Below are positions 7,106-14,442 of a DNA stretch of 19,706 nucleotides, piece by piece. Below the pieces are notes generated by a model. It saw only the letters and a program-made list of their open reading frames with translations. It was not told the origin of the DNA and did no database searches. Numbering within the stretch: position 1 is the stretch's first letter; the number at the start of each line of letters is the position of its first letter. The DNA is from Proteiniphilum sp. UBA4084 (GTDB lineage: Bacteria; Bacteroidota; Bacteroidia; Bacteroidales; Dysgonomonadaceae). A program made the translations under genes and the position numbers. The DNA is taken from assembly GCA_002383605.1 (NCBI GenBank), contig DFYK01000009.1, positions 1 through 19,706 on the forward strand. The letters run 5' to 3'.

Positions 7106-9916
7106 TTACTTTTTTTCGTTTGCTTTTGGCATCATGACAATTGTTTTCCTGTTGCCCTGATTCATCAGATTTGCGGCAAAATCCCTGATCTCACCGGGAG
7201 TGACTGCGTTCACTGTCTCAATGTAGTTGGTATAGGTATCCTCCCCATAGAAATAGCGGGTATTGAGCACATTCAGCCAGTAGCTGTTTTCTTTCAGGTT
7301 TTCGTTGTAGCTCTTGTTCAAATACTCCTTCACCTTCGAAAAGTCAGCTTCACGTGGGCCGTTAGTCGCTATATCTTTCAACACGGTATGAATGATTTCG
7401 TTGAGGTGTGCCATCTTTTCAGGATCGGTATCGAACATGATCTGCAGGATGGTCTGCCCTTCCGGGTAGCGTGAAATATTTCCGGCTGAGGAGACCCCAT
7501 AGGTGCCACCCTCTTCCTCACGCACTTTTTCGGTGTAAACGATGTCCAGGATCTGATCGAACATGCTCATCAGAATCTGATTCTTCATGTTGCGTTCCAC
7601 TGTGCCGGAATATGTATTGAACACGGAAGCTTTGGGATTTTGCATTTCACGCTGGAATATATTTTCCTTCTTCCCTGCTTTAAAATCCATCGGAACCCGG
7701 ATGAATTCACCTTTTACGGCCTGTCCCGGCAGCGATGCCAGATATTGTTCCACCACCGGACGTACCTTCTCCTCGTCGATGTTGCCGACAAAGGTAAACA
7801 CAAAACTTCCCGGATTGCTAAATTGCTGTTTGTACATCTCCATGATTCGGTCGTAATCGAGCTGCTTTAAGTCGGCCAACTTGATTCTTGCGGTCAGCGG
7901 GTTGTCACCATACAACGCAGCTGTTATTGAATCACTGAAAGCTACCATCGGTTCGGCTTCCTGATTTTTGAGCTGCGTCTCCATGCGCTGCAGGTAAGAT
8001 TGAAATGCATCGGCATCTTTGCGTGGGGCCGTGAAATAGAGATAAACCAACTGCAGCATGGTTTCAAAATCCTTGATCGATGAGGAGCCATTGAAATCCT
8101 GCGTGGTAAGGCTGATACCCGGACGAGCCGAAGCTTTTTTGCCGGCAAGCACCTTGGGCAGGTCGGTGGCACTGAAATTACCTACGCCACCCACTCCCAT
8201 CACGGCATTCATCAGCTTGCTGTTGATGGGATCCTGCACGGCATATTGTGAATATCCGCCCACACTTGTGCCCGTCATTCTGATCTCATCATCCTTGAAA
8301 TCGGTATTCTTCAGAATCACCTTCATGCCGTTTTGTAGTGTCCAGACCGTTGCATTCAGAACCTCATCTTTTTCCTCTTTGGTGATCTTGCCCGGCACAG
8401 GCGGTGTGACTACGAGCGGTTCATTGATTACCTGTTCCGCGTAAGGTTCAACGGTCTCAGCTTTTACAGCAGCCAGCACTGCCAACAACTCCTCTTCGGC
8501 AGGATAAGCAAGCCCTTCTTTTTGGGGACCGGTTACGGAGATCACGATATTTTCATCGCCGATGAGCTGTTTGATGGTTTGGTTGATGGCTTCCACCGGT
8601 ATATTGGGTGTGACCGCCTGCATGAACTGATACTCAAATTCAATACCCGGAAATGGTTCTCCGTCTGTGAAAGCACGTACATATTCCTGTGAATAAGAGG
8701 AATTCCTTTGTTTGTCGCGGTTATTGTATGCATCCTCATAGCTTTTCATGATATTCGTACGGGCAATTTCATACTCTGATGGAGTGAAACCATACTGTTT
8801 CACCCGTTCCGTCTCACGAACCATGGCAGCCAGAGCCTCCTTGATCTTATCTTCCGCACTTCCCGCAACCACTGTCCAGGCATCTTTGGTTCTGGCTACG
8901 AAGTAGTCACTGTCATAAGCATACGCAGAGGTGAATGGTGCATCGGGCTTTTGTATAATTTCGGCAAAACGCTGGTTCAACATGGAGGCAGCCGCACTCA
9001 TTATGTATTGTGTCAGGTAACCGGCTTGTGTATTCTTCATTTCGTCCGGAATCGGGTCATGCTTGTAAAACATCATGATGCTGGTATTCCGTGCTTCCAC
9101 GTCGGTAGCCAGCGCTACAATGGGTTCCTTGTTGTCGGGAACAGGAAAATATTCACGTTTGGCCCTGTCTGCATCAAGCGGGATGGGAGAGAATAACGCT
9201 TTTATCTTCTGTTCCATCTCATCTACATTTACGTCACCCACCACAATGATGCCCTGCAGGTCGGGACGATACCATTTGTGGTAATAGGCCCGGATCTCCT
9301 CCGGTTTAAAGTTGTTGATCACGTCGATGCTGCCGATGGGCATCCGTTTGGCATACTTGCTGTCGGGGTACATTTTTGGAAGCAGCTGATCCCAGAGGCG
9401 TTGTTGTGCCCCGCCGCGGGTACGCCATTCTTCACGGATCACACCCCTTTCATTTTCAAGCTCGTCATCTTCCAGTGCGATGGCATTCGACCAGTCATGC
9501 AGTACCAGCAGGGCTGAATCCATCAGGTTCTGGTTGGTGGTGGGAATGTTGGTCATAAAATAGACCGTTTCATCGAAGGATGTGTAGGCATTGATGTTTG
9601 TGCCGAACTTAATGCCGTTGTCCTGTAGATAGTTAAGCATGTTCTTGCCGGGAAAGTTCTTTGTCCCGTTAAAAGCCATGTGCTCCAGGAAGTGAGCCAG
9701 ACCGGCCTGGTTGTCCTCTTCCTGCATTGATCCAACCTTCTGGGCGATATAAAAATCGGCCCTGTTCTCGGGTAATCCGTTGTGACGGATGTAATAGGTC
9801 AATCCGTTCTCCAGTTTGCCGGTCCTTACATTCGGATCGACCGGCAGCGGCGGATTTTGTTGTGCCATGGTAACAAAACTTGTTATCAGAAGCAGTAGGG
9901 TGAAAATTTTTCTCAT
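7106..9916 (-). CDS. M16 family zinc metallopeptidase, periplasmic (PqqL/insulinase-like, two-lobed)
   Basis: Predicted periplasmic zinc endopeptidase of 936 residues. The start is the ATG at 9916, giving a signal peptide (MRKIFTLLLLITSFVTMAQQ); the frame stays open upstream to 10102, but that stretch has no signal peptide and runs into the neighbouring gene. The inverted zinc motif HxxEH is His75-Phe-Leu-Glu78-His79 in GLAHFLEHMAFNG, with the third ligand Glu156 in ENERGVIREEW, 76 residues further as in the family. M16 catalytic, M16_C, second M16 and second M16_C lobes follow; the second half (from about residue 550, VWTLQNGMKVILKNTDF) lacks HxxEH and is the usual inactive lobe. Such enzymes form a clamshell that degrades peptides; the natural substrate here is unknown. 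It is transcribed after the uridine phosphorylase gene with an 89-base gap in which I see no consensus promoter. Confidence 0.92.
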   Translation of the reverse strand: MRKIFTLLLLITSFVTMAQQNPPLPVDPNVRTGKLENGLTYYIRHNGLPENRADFYIAQKVGSMQEEDNQAGLAHFLEHMAFNGTKNFPGKNMLNYLQDNGIKFGTNINAYTSFDETVYFMTNIPTTNQNLMDSALLVLHDWSNAIALEDDELENERGVIREEWRTRGGAQQRLWDQLLPKMYPDSKYAKRMPIGSIDVINNFKPEEIRAYYHKWYRPDLQGIIVVGDVNVDEMEQKIKALFSPIPLDADRAKREYFPVPDNKEPIVALATDVEARNTSIMMFYKHDPIPDEMKNTQAGYLTQYIMSAAASMLNQRFAEIIQKPDAPFTSAYAYDSDYFVARTKDAWTVVAGSAEDKIKEALAAMVRETERVKQYGFTPSEYEIARTNIMKSYEDAYNNRDKQRNSSYSQEYVRAFTDGEPFPGIEFEYQFMQAVTPNIPVEAINQTIKQLIGDENIVISVTGPQKEGLAYPAEEELLAVLAAVKAETVEPYAEQVINEPLVVTPPVPGKITKEEKDEVLNATVWTLQNGMKVILKNTDFKDDEIRMTGTSVGGYSQYAVQDPINSKLMNAVMGVGGVGNFSATDLPKVLAGKKASARPGISLTTQDFNGSSSIKDFETMLQLVYLYFTAPRKDADAFQSYLQRMETQLKNQEAEPMVAFSDSITAALYGDNPLTARIKLADLKQLDYDRIMEMYKQQFSNPGSFVFTFVGNIDEEKVRPVVEQYLASLPGQAVKGEFIRVPMDFKAGKKENIFQREMQNPKASVFNTYSGTVERNMKNQILMSMFDQILDIVYTEKVREEEGGTYGVSSAGNISRYPEGQTILQIMFDTDPEKMAHLNEIIHTVLKDIATNGPREADFSKVKEYLNKSYNENLKENSYWLNVLNTRYFYGEDTYTNYIETVNAVTPGEIRDFAANLMNQGNRKTIVMMPKANEKK

Positions 9917-10005
9917 AACATTTTTTTTAATAATAGATTCATATTGAGAGTGTATACGCACACATGTGAGGTTATTAAAATGAAAAACCATTTTTGACAG
10001 GTAAT

Positions 10006-10872
10006 CTAAATGCGATCCAGTACGATCCGGATCAATTCCTCCGTGGAACCATGGTAGTTGGCATTCGATTCCAAAGCAACACGGTTGGCGATGATGGCAC
10101 ATACCGTCATGGCTTTGTGACCCATCATCTTTCCCAATCCGGCGATGGCAGAACTCTCCATCTCGTAGTTCGTGATGGCATAATTTCCAAACCGGAAAGC
10201 TTCAATTTTCGCATTCAAATCGGGATCGGCCAGCGGCAATCGTACGTGTCGGCCTTGAGGGCCGTAAAACCCGATGGCCGAGATGGTAACGCCACGGATC
10301 ATATCATAGCCGATGCGGTCGACAAGCTCTTCGTCGGCACTCACCACATAGGGAGAACAATGAAAAGGAGACCAGTTTACCTGTTTCTGAAAGGCTTCTT
10401 CGAATGCCTCTTCCCGGACGCTGCCGGAGTTGGCATAATAGTGGATTAATCCGTCAAAACCAATCGATTTTTCCGACACCACATAGGAACCCACCGGGCA
10501 GTGGGGCTGCATACCCCCTGAGGTACCCACGCGCACCATGGTGAGCTGTCGGAATTCATCCTTTACCATGCGTGTCTTGAAATCAATGTTTGCCAATGCA
10601 TCGAGTTCGGTCAGCACAATGTCGATATTATCGGTGCCGATGCCATGAGAGAGGGCGGTAATGCGTTTTCCTTTGTAGATGCCGGTGACCGTATGAAACT
10701 CACGGCTTTGCACGTCGCACGCTATCTCATCGAAGAATGATGCTGTCATCGTCACCCTATCGGGATCACCCATCATCACAATCTTGTCGGAGAGTTGCTC
10801 GGGTTTGATATGGAGATGAAAAGCACTGCCATCGGAATTGATGATCAGCTCCGACTCGGGTATAATTCTCAT
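10006..10872 (-). CDS. udp: Uridine phosphorylase-type nucleoside phosphorylase
   Basis: Cytosolic pyrimidine salvage enzyme: uridine plus phosphate to uracil plus ribose-1-phosphate. The 288 residues show the PNP/UDP family pattern: phosphate loop MGDPDRV (Gly35, Arg39), Arg114 in VRVGTSGG, and the ribose-binding NYEMESSAI (Glu237, Met238, Glu239). The GFYGPQGR segment carries Gln206 and Arg208, which plausibly match the uracil-reading Gln/Arg pair of the Escherichia coli enzyme (QER), so I favour uridine over purine nucleosides. It is about 35 residues longer than E. coli Udp, with extra length at the N-terminus and near VSEKS...NWSPF. It starts 33 bases after the floA stop, so cotranscription with floA is likely. 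A broader nucleoside phosphorylase specificity remains possible. Confidence 0.85.
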   Translation of the reverse strand: MRIIPESELIINSDGSAFHLHIKPEQLSDKIVMMGDPDRVTMTASFFDEIACDVQSREFHTVTGIYKGKRITALSHGIGTDNIDIVLTELDALANIDFKTRMVKDEFRQLTMVRVGTSGGMQPHCPVGSYVVSEKSIGFDGLIHYYANSGSVREEAFEEAFQKQVNWSPFHCSPYVVSADEELVDRIGYDMIRGVTISAIGFYGPQGRHVRLPLADPDLNAKIEAFRFGNYAITNYEMESSAIAGLGKMMGHKAMTVCAIIANRVALESNANYHGSTEELIRIVLDRI

Positions 10873-10905
10873 AATCAGTTCAATTTGTAAAAAGAGGTTT
10901 CGAAA

Positions 10906-11892
10906 TTATTTTTTATTTCCGCCGCCATCCTGTGGCTTGGCGATGGAGTCGCGCATATCGGTATCGGCTTTGATGTTTTCCATCCTGTAGTAATCCATGA
11001 TACCCAGGTTACCGTTACGGAATGCTTCAGCCATGGCAATGGGTACTTCGGCTTCTGCTTCTATCACCTTGGCGCGCGCTTCCTGAGCCTTGGCTTTCAT
11101 CTCCTGCTCCAGGGCAATGGCCATGGCACGACGTTCTTCGGCACGTGCCTGGGCAATGTTCTTGTCGGCCTGTGCCTGATCCATCTGCAACACGGCGCCA
11201 ATATTTTTGCCTATATCAATGTCGGCGATATCAATGGAGAGTATCTCAAAGGCTGTGCCGGCATCCAACCCTTTCTTCAGGACGAGCTTGGAGATGGAGT
11301 CGGGATTCTCGAGTACCGATTTATGGGATACTGCCGAACCGATGGAGGAGACGATACCTTCCCCCACACGGGCCAGGATGGTTTCTTCACCGGCACCACC
11401 CACCAACTGCTTGATGTTGGTGCGTACCGTCACACGGGCTTTGGCGATGAGCTGAATACCATCGATGGCTACTGCAGAAACAGGTGGCGTGTCAATTACT
11501 TTTGGATTGACAGACATGCGCACTGCTTCGAGCACATCACGACCGGCCAGGTCAATGGCCGTAGCCATTTGAAATGTAAGATCAATATTGGCTTTTGATG
11601 CCGATACCAGCGCATGAACCACTTTCTCCACGTGTCCACCAGCCAGATAGTGTGCTTCCAGATTGTCACGGGAAACCTCCCTCAAACCAGCCTTGTGGGC
11701 TTCAATCATGGCATAGACAATGGTATGTGGCGGCACACGGCGCAAACGCATCAGGAACAGTTGCACCAGGGAAATGCGTACTCCGGCGGACAATGCGTTT
11801 ATCCACAGGAAAAAAGGAACATAATGAAAGAAAATCAATAAGAAAATGACAATCACCGCAACGGTAATAATCAGTGGAAAAGATAAATCCAT
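10906..11892 (-). CDS. floA: Flotillin-like protein FloA
   Basis: Membrane scaffold protein of the FloA/UPF0365 family (328 residues; Bacillus FloA is about 330). An N-terminal hydrophobic segment (about residues 5-30, FPLIITVAVIVIFLLIFFHYVPFFLW) anchors it. The SPFH-like core follows with LRRVPPHTIV, AHYLAGGHV, NPKVIDTPP and LIAKARVTVRTN. The C-terminal part (about 235-300) is an Ala/Glu-rich coiled coil (QAQADKNIAQARAEERRAMA, EAEAEVPIAMAEAF) of the kind that drives flotillin oligomerisation. In other bacteria FloA clusters into functional membrane microdomains with NfeD. It lies 30 bases downstream of nfeD, the widely conserved nfeD-floA arrangement. The charged, Gly-rich C-terminal tail (QDGGGNKK) is short. 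Confidence 0.95.
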   Translation of the reverse strand: MDLSFPLIITVAVIVIFLLIFFHYVPFFLWINALSAGVRISLVQLFLMRLRRVPPHTIVYAMIEAHKAGLREVSRDNLEAHYLAGGHVEKVVHALVSASKANIDLTFQMATAIDLAGRDVLEAVRMSVNPKVIDTPPVSAVAIDGIQLIAKARVTVRTNIKQLVGGAGEETILARVGEGIVSSIGSAVSHKSVLENPDSISKLVLKKGLDAGTAFEILSIDIADIDIGKNIGAVLQMDQAQADKNIAQARAEERRAMAIALEQEMKAKAQEARAKVIEAEAEVPIAMAEAFRNGNLGIMDYYRMENIKADTDMRDSIAKPQDGGGNKK

Positions 11893-11922
11893 AATGATTT
11901 GTTTTTGGAGTTGATTTGAGTA

Positions 11923-12420
11923 CTAATTATTTCTGTTATCTACATTTATTTTTCTTCTAACCAGGACATTGTATGTCTCAACTTTCACAATTTCAATTTC
12001 GGTATCCTCGTCAATAAATTCACCATCCACCGATTTACCTTCCGCAACAATTCCGTTCACCATCACCTTTCCGATGGGATTTAACCGGGAAACTGCGATG
12101 CCGGTAGTTCCGACAGCCATTTTTTGCAGATTGGTATTGTCTACGGTGCTTTCAATATTGGTATTGAGTGATATCTTTCGTAGCGATTTCGATCGCAGCA
12201 GCCATACAAAGACACCTCCGAGAGTTGCACCTGAGGCTATTAAGGAAACATTTCCTGCAGTACTTCCCAGGAAAAGATAGGCATAAGCGATGCCGCCGAT
12301 CAGAAATATGGCCCCGGCAATACCCGCGATGCTGATACCCGGGAGCAAAAAGATCTCAATGAGCATAAATAACACGCCCAGTACAAGAAGTGCAATAACA
12401 ATGATCAGGTCGAGTGTCAT
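11923..12420 (-). CDS. nfeD: NfeD-like integral membrane protein (short form, OB-fold C-terminus)
   Basis: A 165-residue short NfeD protein. The N-terminal half is strongly hydrophobic, with about three membrane segments (residues 3-22, 26-50 and 55-75; LLVLGVLFMLIEIFLLPGIS and a Gly-rich GIAGAIFLIGGIAYAYLFLG). The C-terminal half (about 90-158) has the NfeD OB-fold pattern: KMAVGTTGIAVSRLNPIGKVMVNG, then GEFID and VKVETYNVLVRR. It has no ClpP-type protease domain, so it is the short, non-proteolytic class. It acts with flotillin in the membrane. The stop of the upstream TPR/PD40 gene lies only 6 bases before its ATG, and floA follows 30 bases after its stop, so the three are almost certainly cotranscribed. 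Confidence 0.92.
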   Translation of the reverse strand: MTLDLIIVIALLVLGVLFMLIEIFLLPGISIAGIAGAIFLIGGIAYAYLFLGSTAGNVSLIASGATLGGVFVWLLRSKSLRKISLNTNIESTVDNTNLQKMAVGTTGIAVSRLNPIGKVMVNGIVAEGKSVDGEFIDEDTEIEIVKVETYNVLVRRKINVDNRNN

Positions 12421-12426
12421 ATCCGG

Positions 12427-13851
12427 TCAGTTTAGTGAATAATGGGCACGTGATTCTTCGTTCCTCGCCTCTCGCTTCAACCTTTCAATATCGCGGGCGA
12501 GGGTGTAAATCTCTTTTTCCATGCTGAGGATGGAGGAACGGATGGTTTCGCTCTTATTTCCGTTCGCATATTGTTCCCTTTTTTCAGATAAGTCATCACG
12601 GAGCTTCTGCCATTGTTTTTCCAGGCCCAATGCCTGCGAAAAGATTGAACGGGCATTGTTATTTCTGAAATCAGAAAAGGTGTGGTAAGTGACATCGTCG
12701 TTGATCACAAAATCGAAGTCACCCGCTGCCTCCTGCAAAGAGATGGTCTTTTGTCTCGCTTTCTCCCGGAGTGGATTGTAATCGATGCCCTTTTTCCACG
12801 TGTCGGCAATGGAGGAGATTCTTGCTCTGTTGCTCATGAGGATAAGATTATCATCCTCAAGCAATGTCACCACCGTATTGGGGATAAATGTATAAACGCA
12901 TACGGAATCTACATGCTGAAAACGGTCCGATGCAAACCAGCCAATACCTTTCTCCTCATCAATCACCATCAGGTAGTCGTTGAAAGGTGAATTAAACGGC
13001 ATATTCAATTGATTCGGCGTGAGGTAACTGTCGGTAGAGAGATTATAGCGGGTTACATAGAGATCGTATCCTCCCAGTGAAGCATGACCCGTAGAGGCAA
13101 AGTAGAGGGTTAGCCCGTCACTTAATACATAGGGAAATGCCTGGTCGCCCGGGTCGTTGATCGTCTCGGGCAGTTTCCGCTCGTTGCCGAACCGGTCAAT
13201 CAGTTTGTCCATGGTGAAAAGGTCCTGTCCCGTGGCGTTGCTCTCTCTCGAGTAATACATTTTATCCCCAAGTTCGTTGATATGAAGGGTTTCATTACCG
13301 GCCGGTGTTCCTGTAAAAAATTCATTTATTGGTTGCAGCGTGCCGGAAGAGCGGCTCAGGTAGTAGGCCTGGAGAAAATCTCTTTTCGGGAGCACCAGGC
13401 TGTCGATGATTACCACCTCCTCGGTGCGAAGGACTCTCTTCTGCAGTTGGGCCGTCTCTTCCCTGAAAAGGTCGAGTTTAGCCAATGCTTCCTTGTTGCG
13501 TCGCTGCGCTTTCTGGTATTTTTCATATGCTTTCTCTGTATCATCAAAGCGGTAGAGTTTGCTGAAGAGTTCTCCCAGGTAGAGTGTTGCTTCCGGAATT
13601 TTCTTTTCCTCGGCAAAGGTGAGATATTGCTCTGCTTCAACAATCCTTCCTGTTTTGAGCAGGCTTACACCAAGCCACTGGTTCAACGCGGGATTGGTTG
13701 AATCGTCTGCATACGCCTTCCGGAAAAGTGGTAGTGCATCGGCATATCGACCCTCCAGATACCAGCTTCTGGCATCGTCAAGTGTTTGCCCCTGAAGGGC
13801 AAAGAGCGTGGTGCTGAGCAGTAGCGTGAAAATGATTTGTTTATTATTCAT
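12427..13851 (-). CDS. Periplasmic TPR and PD40 (beta-propeller) repeat protein with C-terminal coiled coil
   Basis: A 474-residue exported protein of unknown function. I chose the ATG at 13851 over a GTG one codon upstream; it opens a signal peptide (MNNKQIIFTLLLSTTLFALQGQ). Residues about 24-125 form TPR-like helices (ARSWYLEGRYADALPLFRKAY, NQWLGVSLLKTGRIVEAEQYL, TEKAYEKYQKAQ). Residues about 175-325 carry PD40/WD40-like propeller repeats (GDKMYYSRESNATGQDLFTM, DGLTLYFASTGHASLGGYDLY, GIGWFASDR). A helical coiled-coil tail follows (about 400-465). The TPR-PD40 order is common in Bacteroidetes envelope proteins, many of which end in an OmpA peptidoglycan-binding domain; here that domain is absent. 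It heads the nfeD-floA group, 6 bases before nfeD, with its own candidate promoter, so a role in envelope or microdomain organisation is plausible but unproven. Confidence 0.82.
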   Translation of the reverse strand: MNNKQIIFTLLLSTTLFALQGQTLDDARSWYLEGRYADALPLFRKAYADDSTNPALNQWLGVSLLKTGRIVEAEQYLTFAEEKKIPEATLYLGELFSKLYRFDDTEKAYEKYQKAQRRNKEALAKLDLFREETAQLQKRVLRTEEVVIIDSLVLPKRDFLQAYYLSRSSGTLQPINEFFTGTPAGNETLHINELGDKMYYSRESNATGQDLFTMDKLIDRFGNERKLPETINDPGDQAFPYVLSDGLTLYFASTGHASLGGYDLYVTRYNLSTDSYLTPNQLNMPFNSPFNDYLMVIDEEKGIGWFASDRFQHVDSVCVYTFIPNTVVTLLEDDNLILMSNRARISSIADTWKKGIDYNPLREKARQKTISLQEAAGDFDFVINDDVTYHTFSDFRNNNARSIFSQALGLEKQWQKLRDDLSEKREQYANGNKSETIRSSILSMEKEIYTLARDIERLKREARNEESRAHYSLN

Positions 13852-13870
13852 CACTCATCTATTCTGATTT

Positions 13871-13898
13871 CAAAGATAAGAAAAATAAAGAGATACAA
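13871..13898 (-). promoter_or_regulatory. Candidate Bacteroidetes promoter for the TPR/PD40-nfeD-floA genes
   Basis: On the minus strand TATCTTTG (13871-13878) matches the Bacteroidetes -7 element TAnnTTTG, and a TTG (13896-13898) lies 17 bases upstream, slightly closer than the usual 19-21. The leader before the ATG at 13851 would be about 10-15 bases. It allows transcription separate from the XRE gene. Confidence 0.5.
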
Positions 13899-13911
13899 CT
13901 GTCATATCACC

Positions 13912-14160
13912 TTAATTTCCTTCTGCATTGAAAGTAACAGGAGGATTCAGTTCCGGATCATTGATCCATGTCAGGATATCTCCGGGTTGGCAGTTTAGCA
14001 CTTTGCAGATTGCTTCCAGCGTGCTGAATCGGATGGCCTTGGCCTTGCCGGTCTTCAAAATGGAAAGGTTCGCCGGGGTAATACCCACCCGCTCGGAGAG
14101 CTCGTTCAGAGAGATTTTATTCTTTGCCATTTCCACATCCAGGTTCACGATGATTGCCAT
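13912..14160 (-). CDS. Small XRE (Cro/CI-type) helix-turn-helix regulator
   Basis: An 82-residue DNA-binding protein that is almost entirely one HTH_XRE domain. Helices around residues 17-36 (SLNELSERVGITPANLSILKTGKAKAIRFSTLEAICKVL) give the turn and recognition helix, and CQPGDILTW closes the fold, the pattern of small YozG-like regulators. There is no sensor domain, so it either works alone or with a partner. Its homologues often lie next to a DUF2975 membrane-protein gene; none is present here. It begins at an ATG about 95 bases downstream of a near-consensus promoter flanked by two related A-rich sites, which suggests that it binds its own control region. It is divergent from guaA; the TPR/PD40 gene starts 60 bases after its stop. 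Its target genes are unknown. Confidence 0.88.
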   Translation of the reverse strand: MAIIVNLDVEMAKNKISLNELSERVGITPANLSILKTGKAKAIRFSTLEAICKVLNCQPGDILTWINDPELNPPVTFNAEGN

Positions 14161-14235
14161 AATATTCCCTTCTCAATCAGCGAATTCTTGTAGTAATAAT
14201 CGGTCACATCCAACGATATTCCTGTTCTCCATATT

Positions 14236-14253
14236 ATCGTTGAAAAATGATTA
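14236..14253. promoter_or_regulatory. Putative operator 1 (downstream of the XRE promoter)
   Basis: ATCGTT (14236-14241) and AATGAT (14246-14251) form an inverted repeat with one mismatch around GAAA. The core TTGAAAAATGATTA (14240-14253) is shared with the second site at 12 of 14 positions. It covers the expected transcription start, where a bound repressor would block initiation. Binding by the XRE protein is inferred from position only. Confidence 0.4.
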
Positions 14254-14258
14254 TGGCA

Positions 14259-14288
14259 CAAATATAAAATAATATTCTTATATAACAA
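14259..14288 (-). promoter_or_regulatory. Near-consensus Bacteroidetes promoter of the XRE regulator gene
   Basis: On the minus strand TTG (14286-14288) and TATATTTG (14259-14266) are separated by exactly 19 bases, matching the Bacteroidetes primary sigma consensus TTG-N19-TAnnTTTG. Transcription would start near 14252-14255, leaving a leader of roughly 90-95 bases before the ATG at 14160. That leader is long for so small a gene. Confidence 0.65.
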
Positions 14289-14292
14289 TAAA

Positions 14293-14315
14293 TATTTATT
14301 GAAAAACGATAAATA
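14293..14315. promoter_or_regulatory. Putative operator 2 (upstream of the XRE promoter)
   Basis: TATTTAT (14293-14299) and ATAAATA (14309-14315) are perfect 7-base inverted arms around a 9-base spacer. The site contains the core TTGAAAAACGATAA (14299-14312), 59 bases from the same core in site 1. It lies just upstream of the minus-strand -33 element and about 85 bases before the guaA -7 element, so it could affect either gene. The region is AT-rich, so chance is possible. Confidence 0.4.
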
Positions 14316-14398
14316 ATATCTTTAAAACAATATTGTCCCGTTTTTTGTCTTTTAAAAAGTTCTTCAGAAGGGTCTCTCCAATATTTTCATACTTTTTG

Positions 14399-14406
14399 TA
14401 TCTTTG
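14399..14406 (+). promoter_or_regulatory. guaA: Candidate guaA promoter -7 element
   Basis: TATCTTTG matches TAnnTTTG exactly, and a start near 14412 would leave a leader of about 30 bases before the guaA ATG at 14443. No clear TTG occurs 19-21 bases upstream, so the -33 element is weak or diverged. I see no purine riboswitch fold in this short leader. Confidence 0.5.
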
Positions 14407-14442
14407 CATTCTCAAAAAATATTTCCCTCATAATTCAATCCT

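Noticed and set aside
9950..9972. GTGTATAC...CACATGTG symmetric sequence upstream of the M16 gene as a regulatory site
   Set aside because: Only short four-base arms pair properly and no promoter motif is aligned with it, so there is too little to call.
9917..10102. N-terminal extension of the M16 protease to base 10102
   Set aside because: The extension overlaps the uridine phosphorylase gene and would bury a good signal peptide that starts at 9916.
14161..14300. Remnant of a DUF2975 gene upstream of the XRE gene
   Set aside because: One minus-strand frame is open here (with a segment like TDYYYKNSLIEKG), but the region is so AT-rich and short that this is expected by chance, and I could not match it to the family.
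14327..14336. Perfect palindrome ACAATATTGT as an operator
   Set aside because: A ten-base AT-rich palindrome is likely by chance in this region, and no second copy was noticed.
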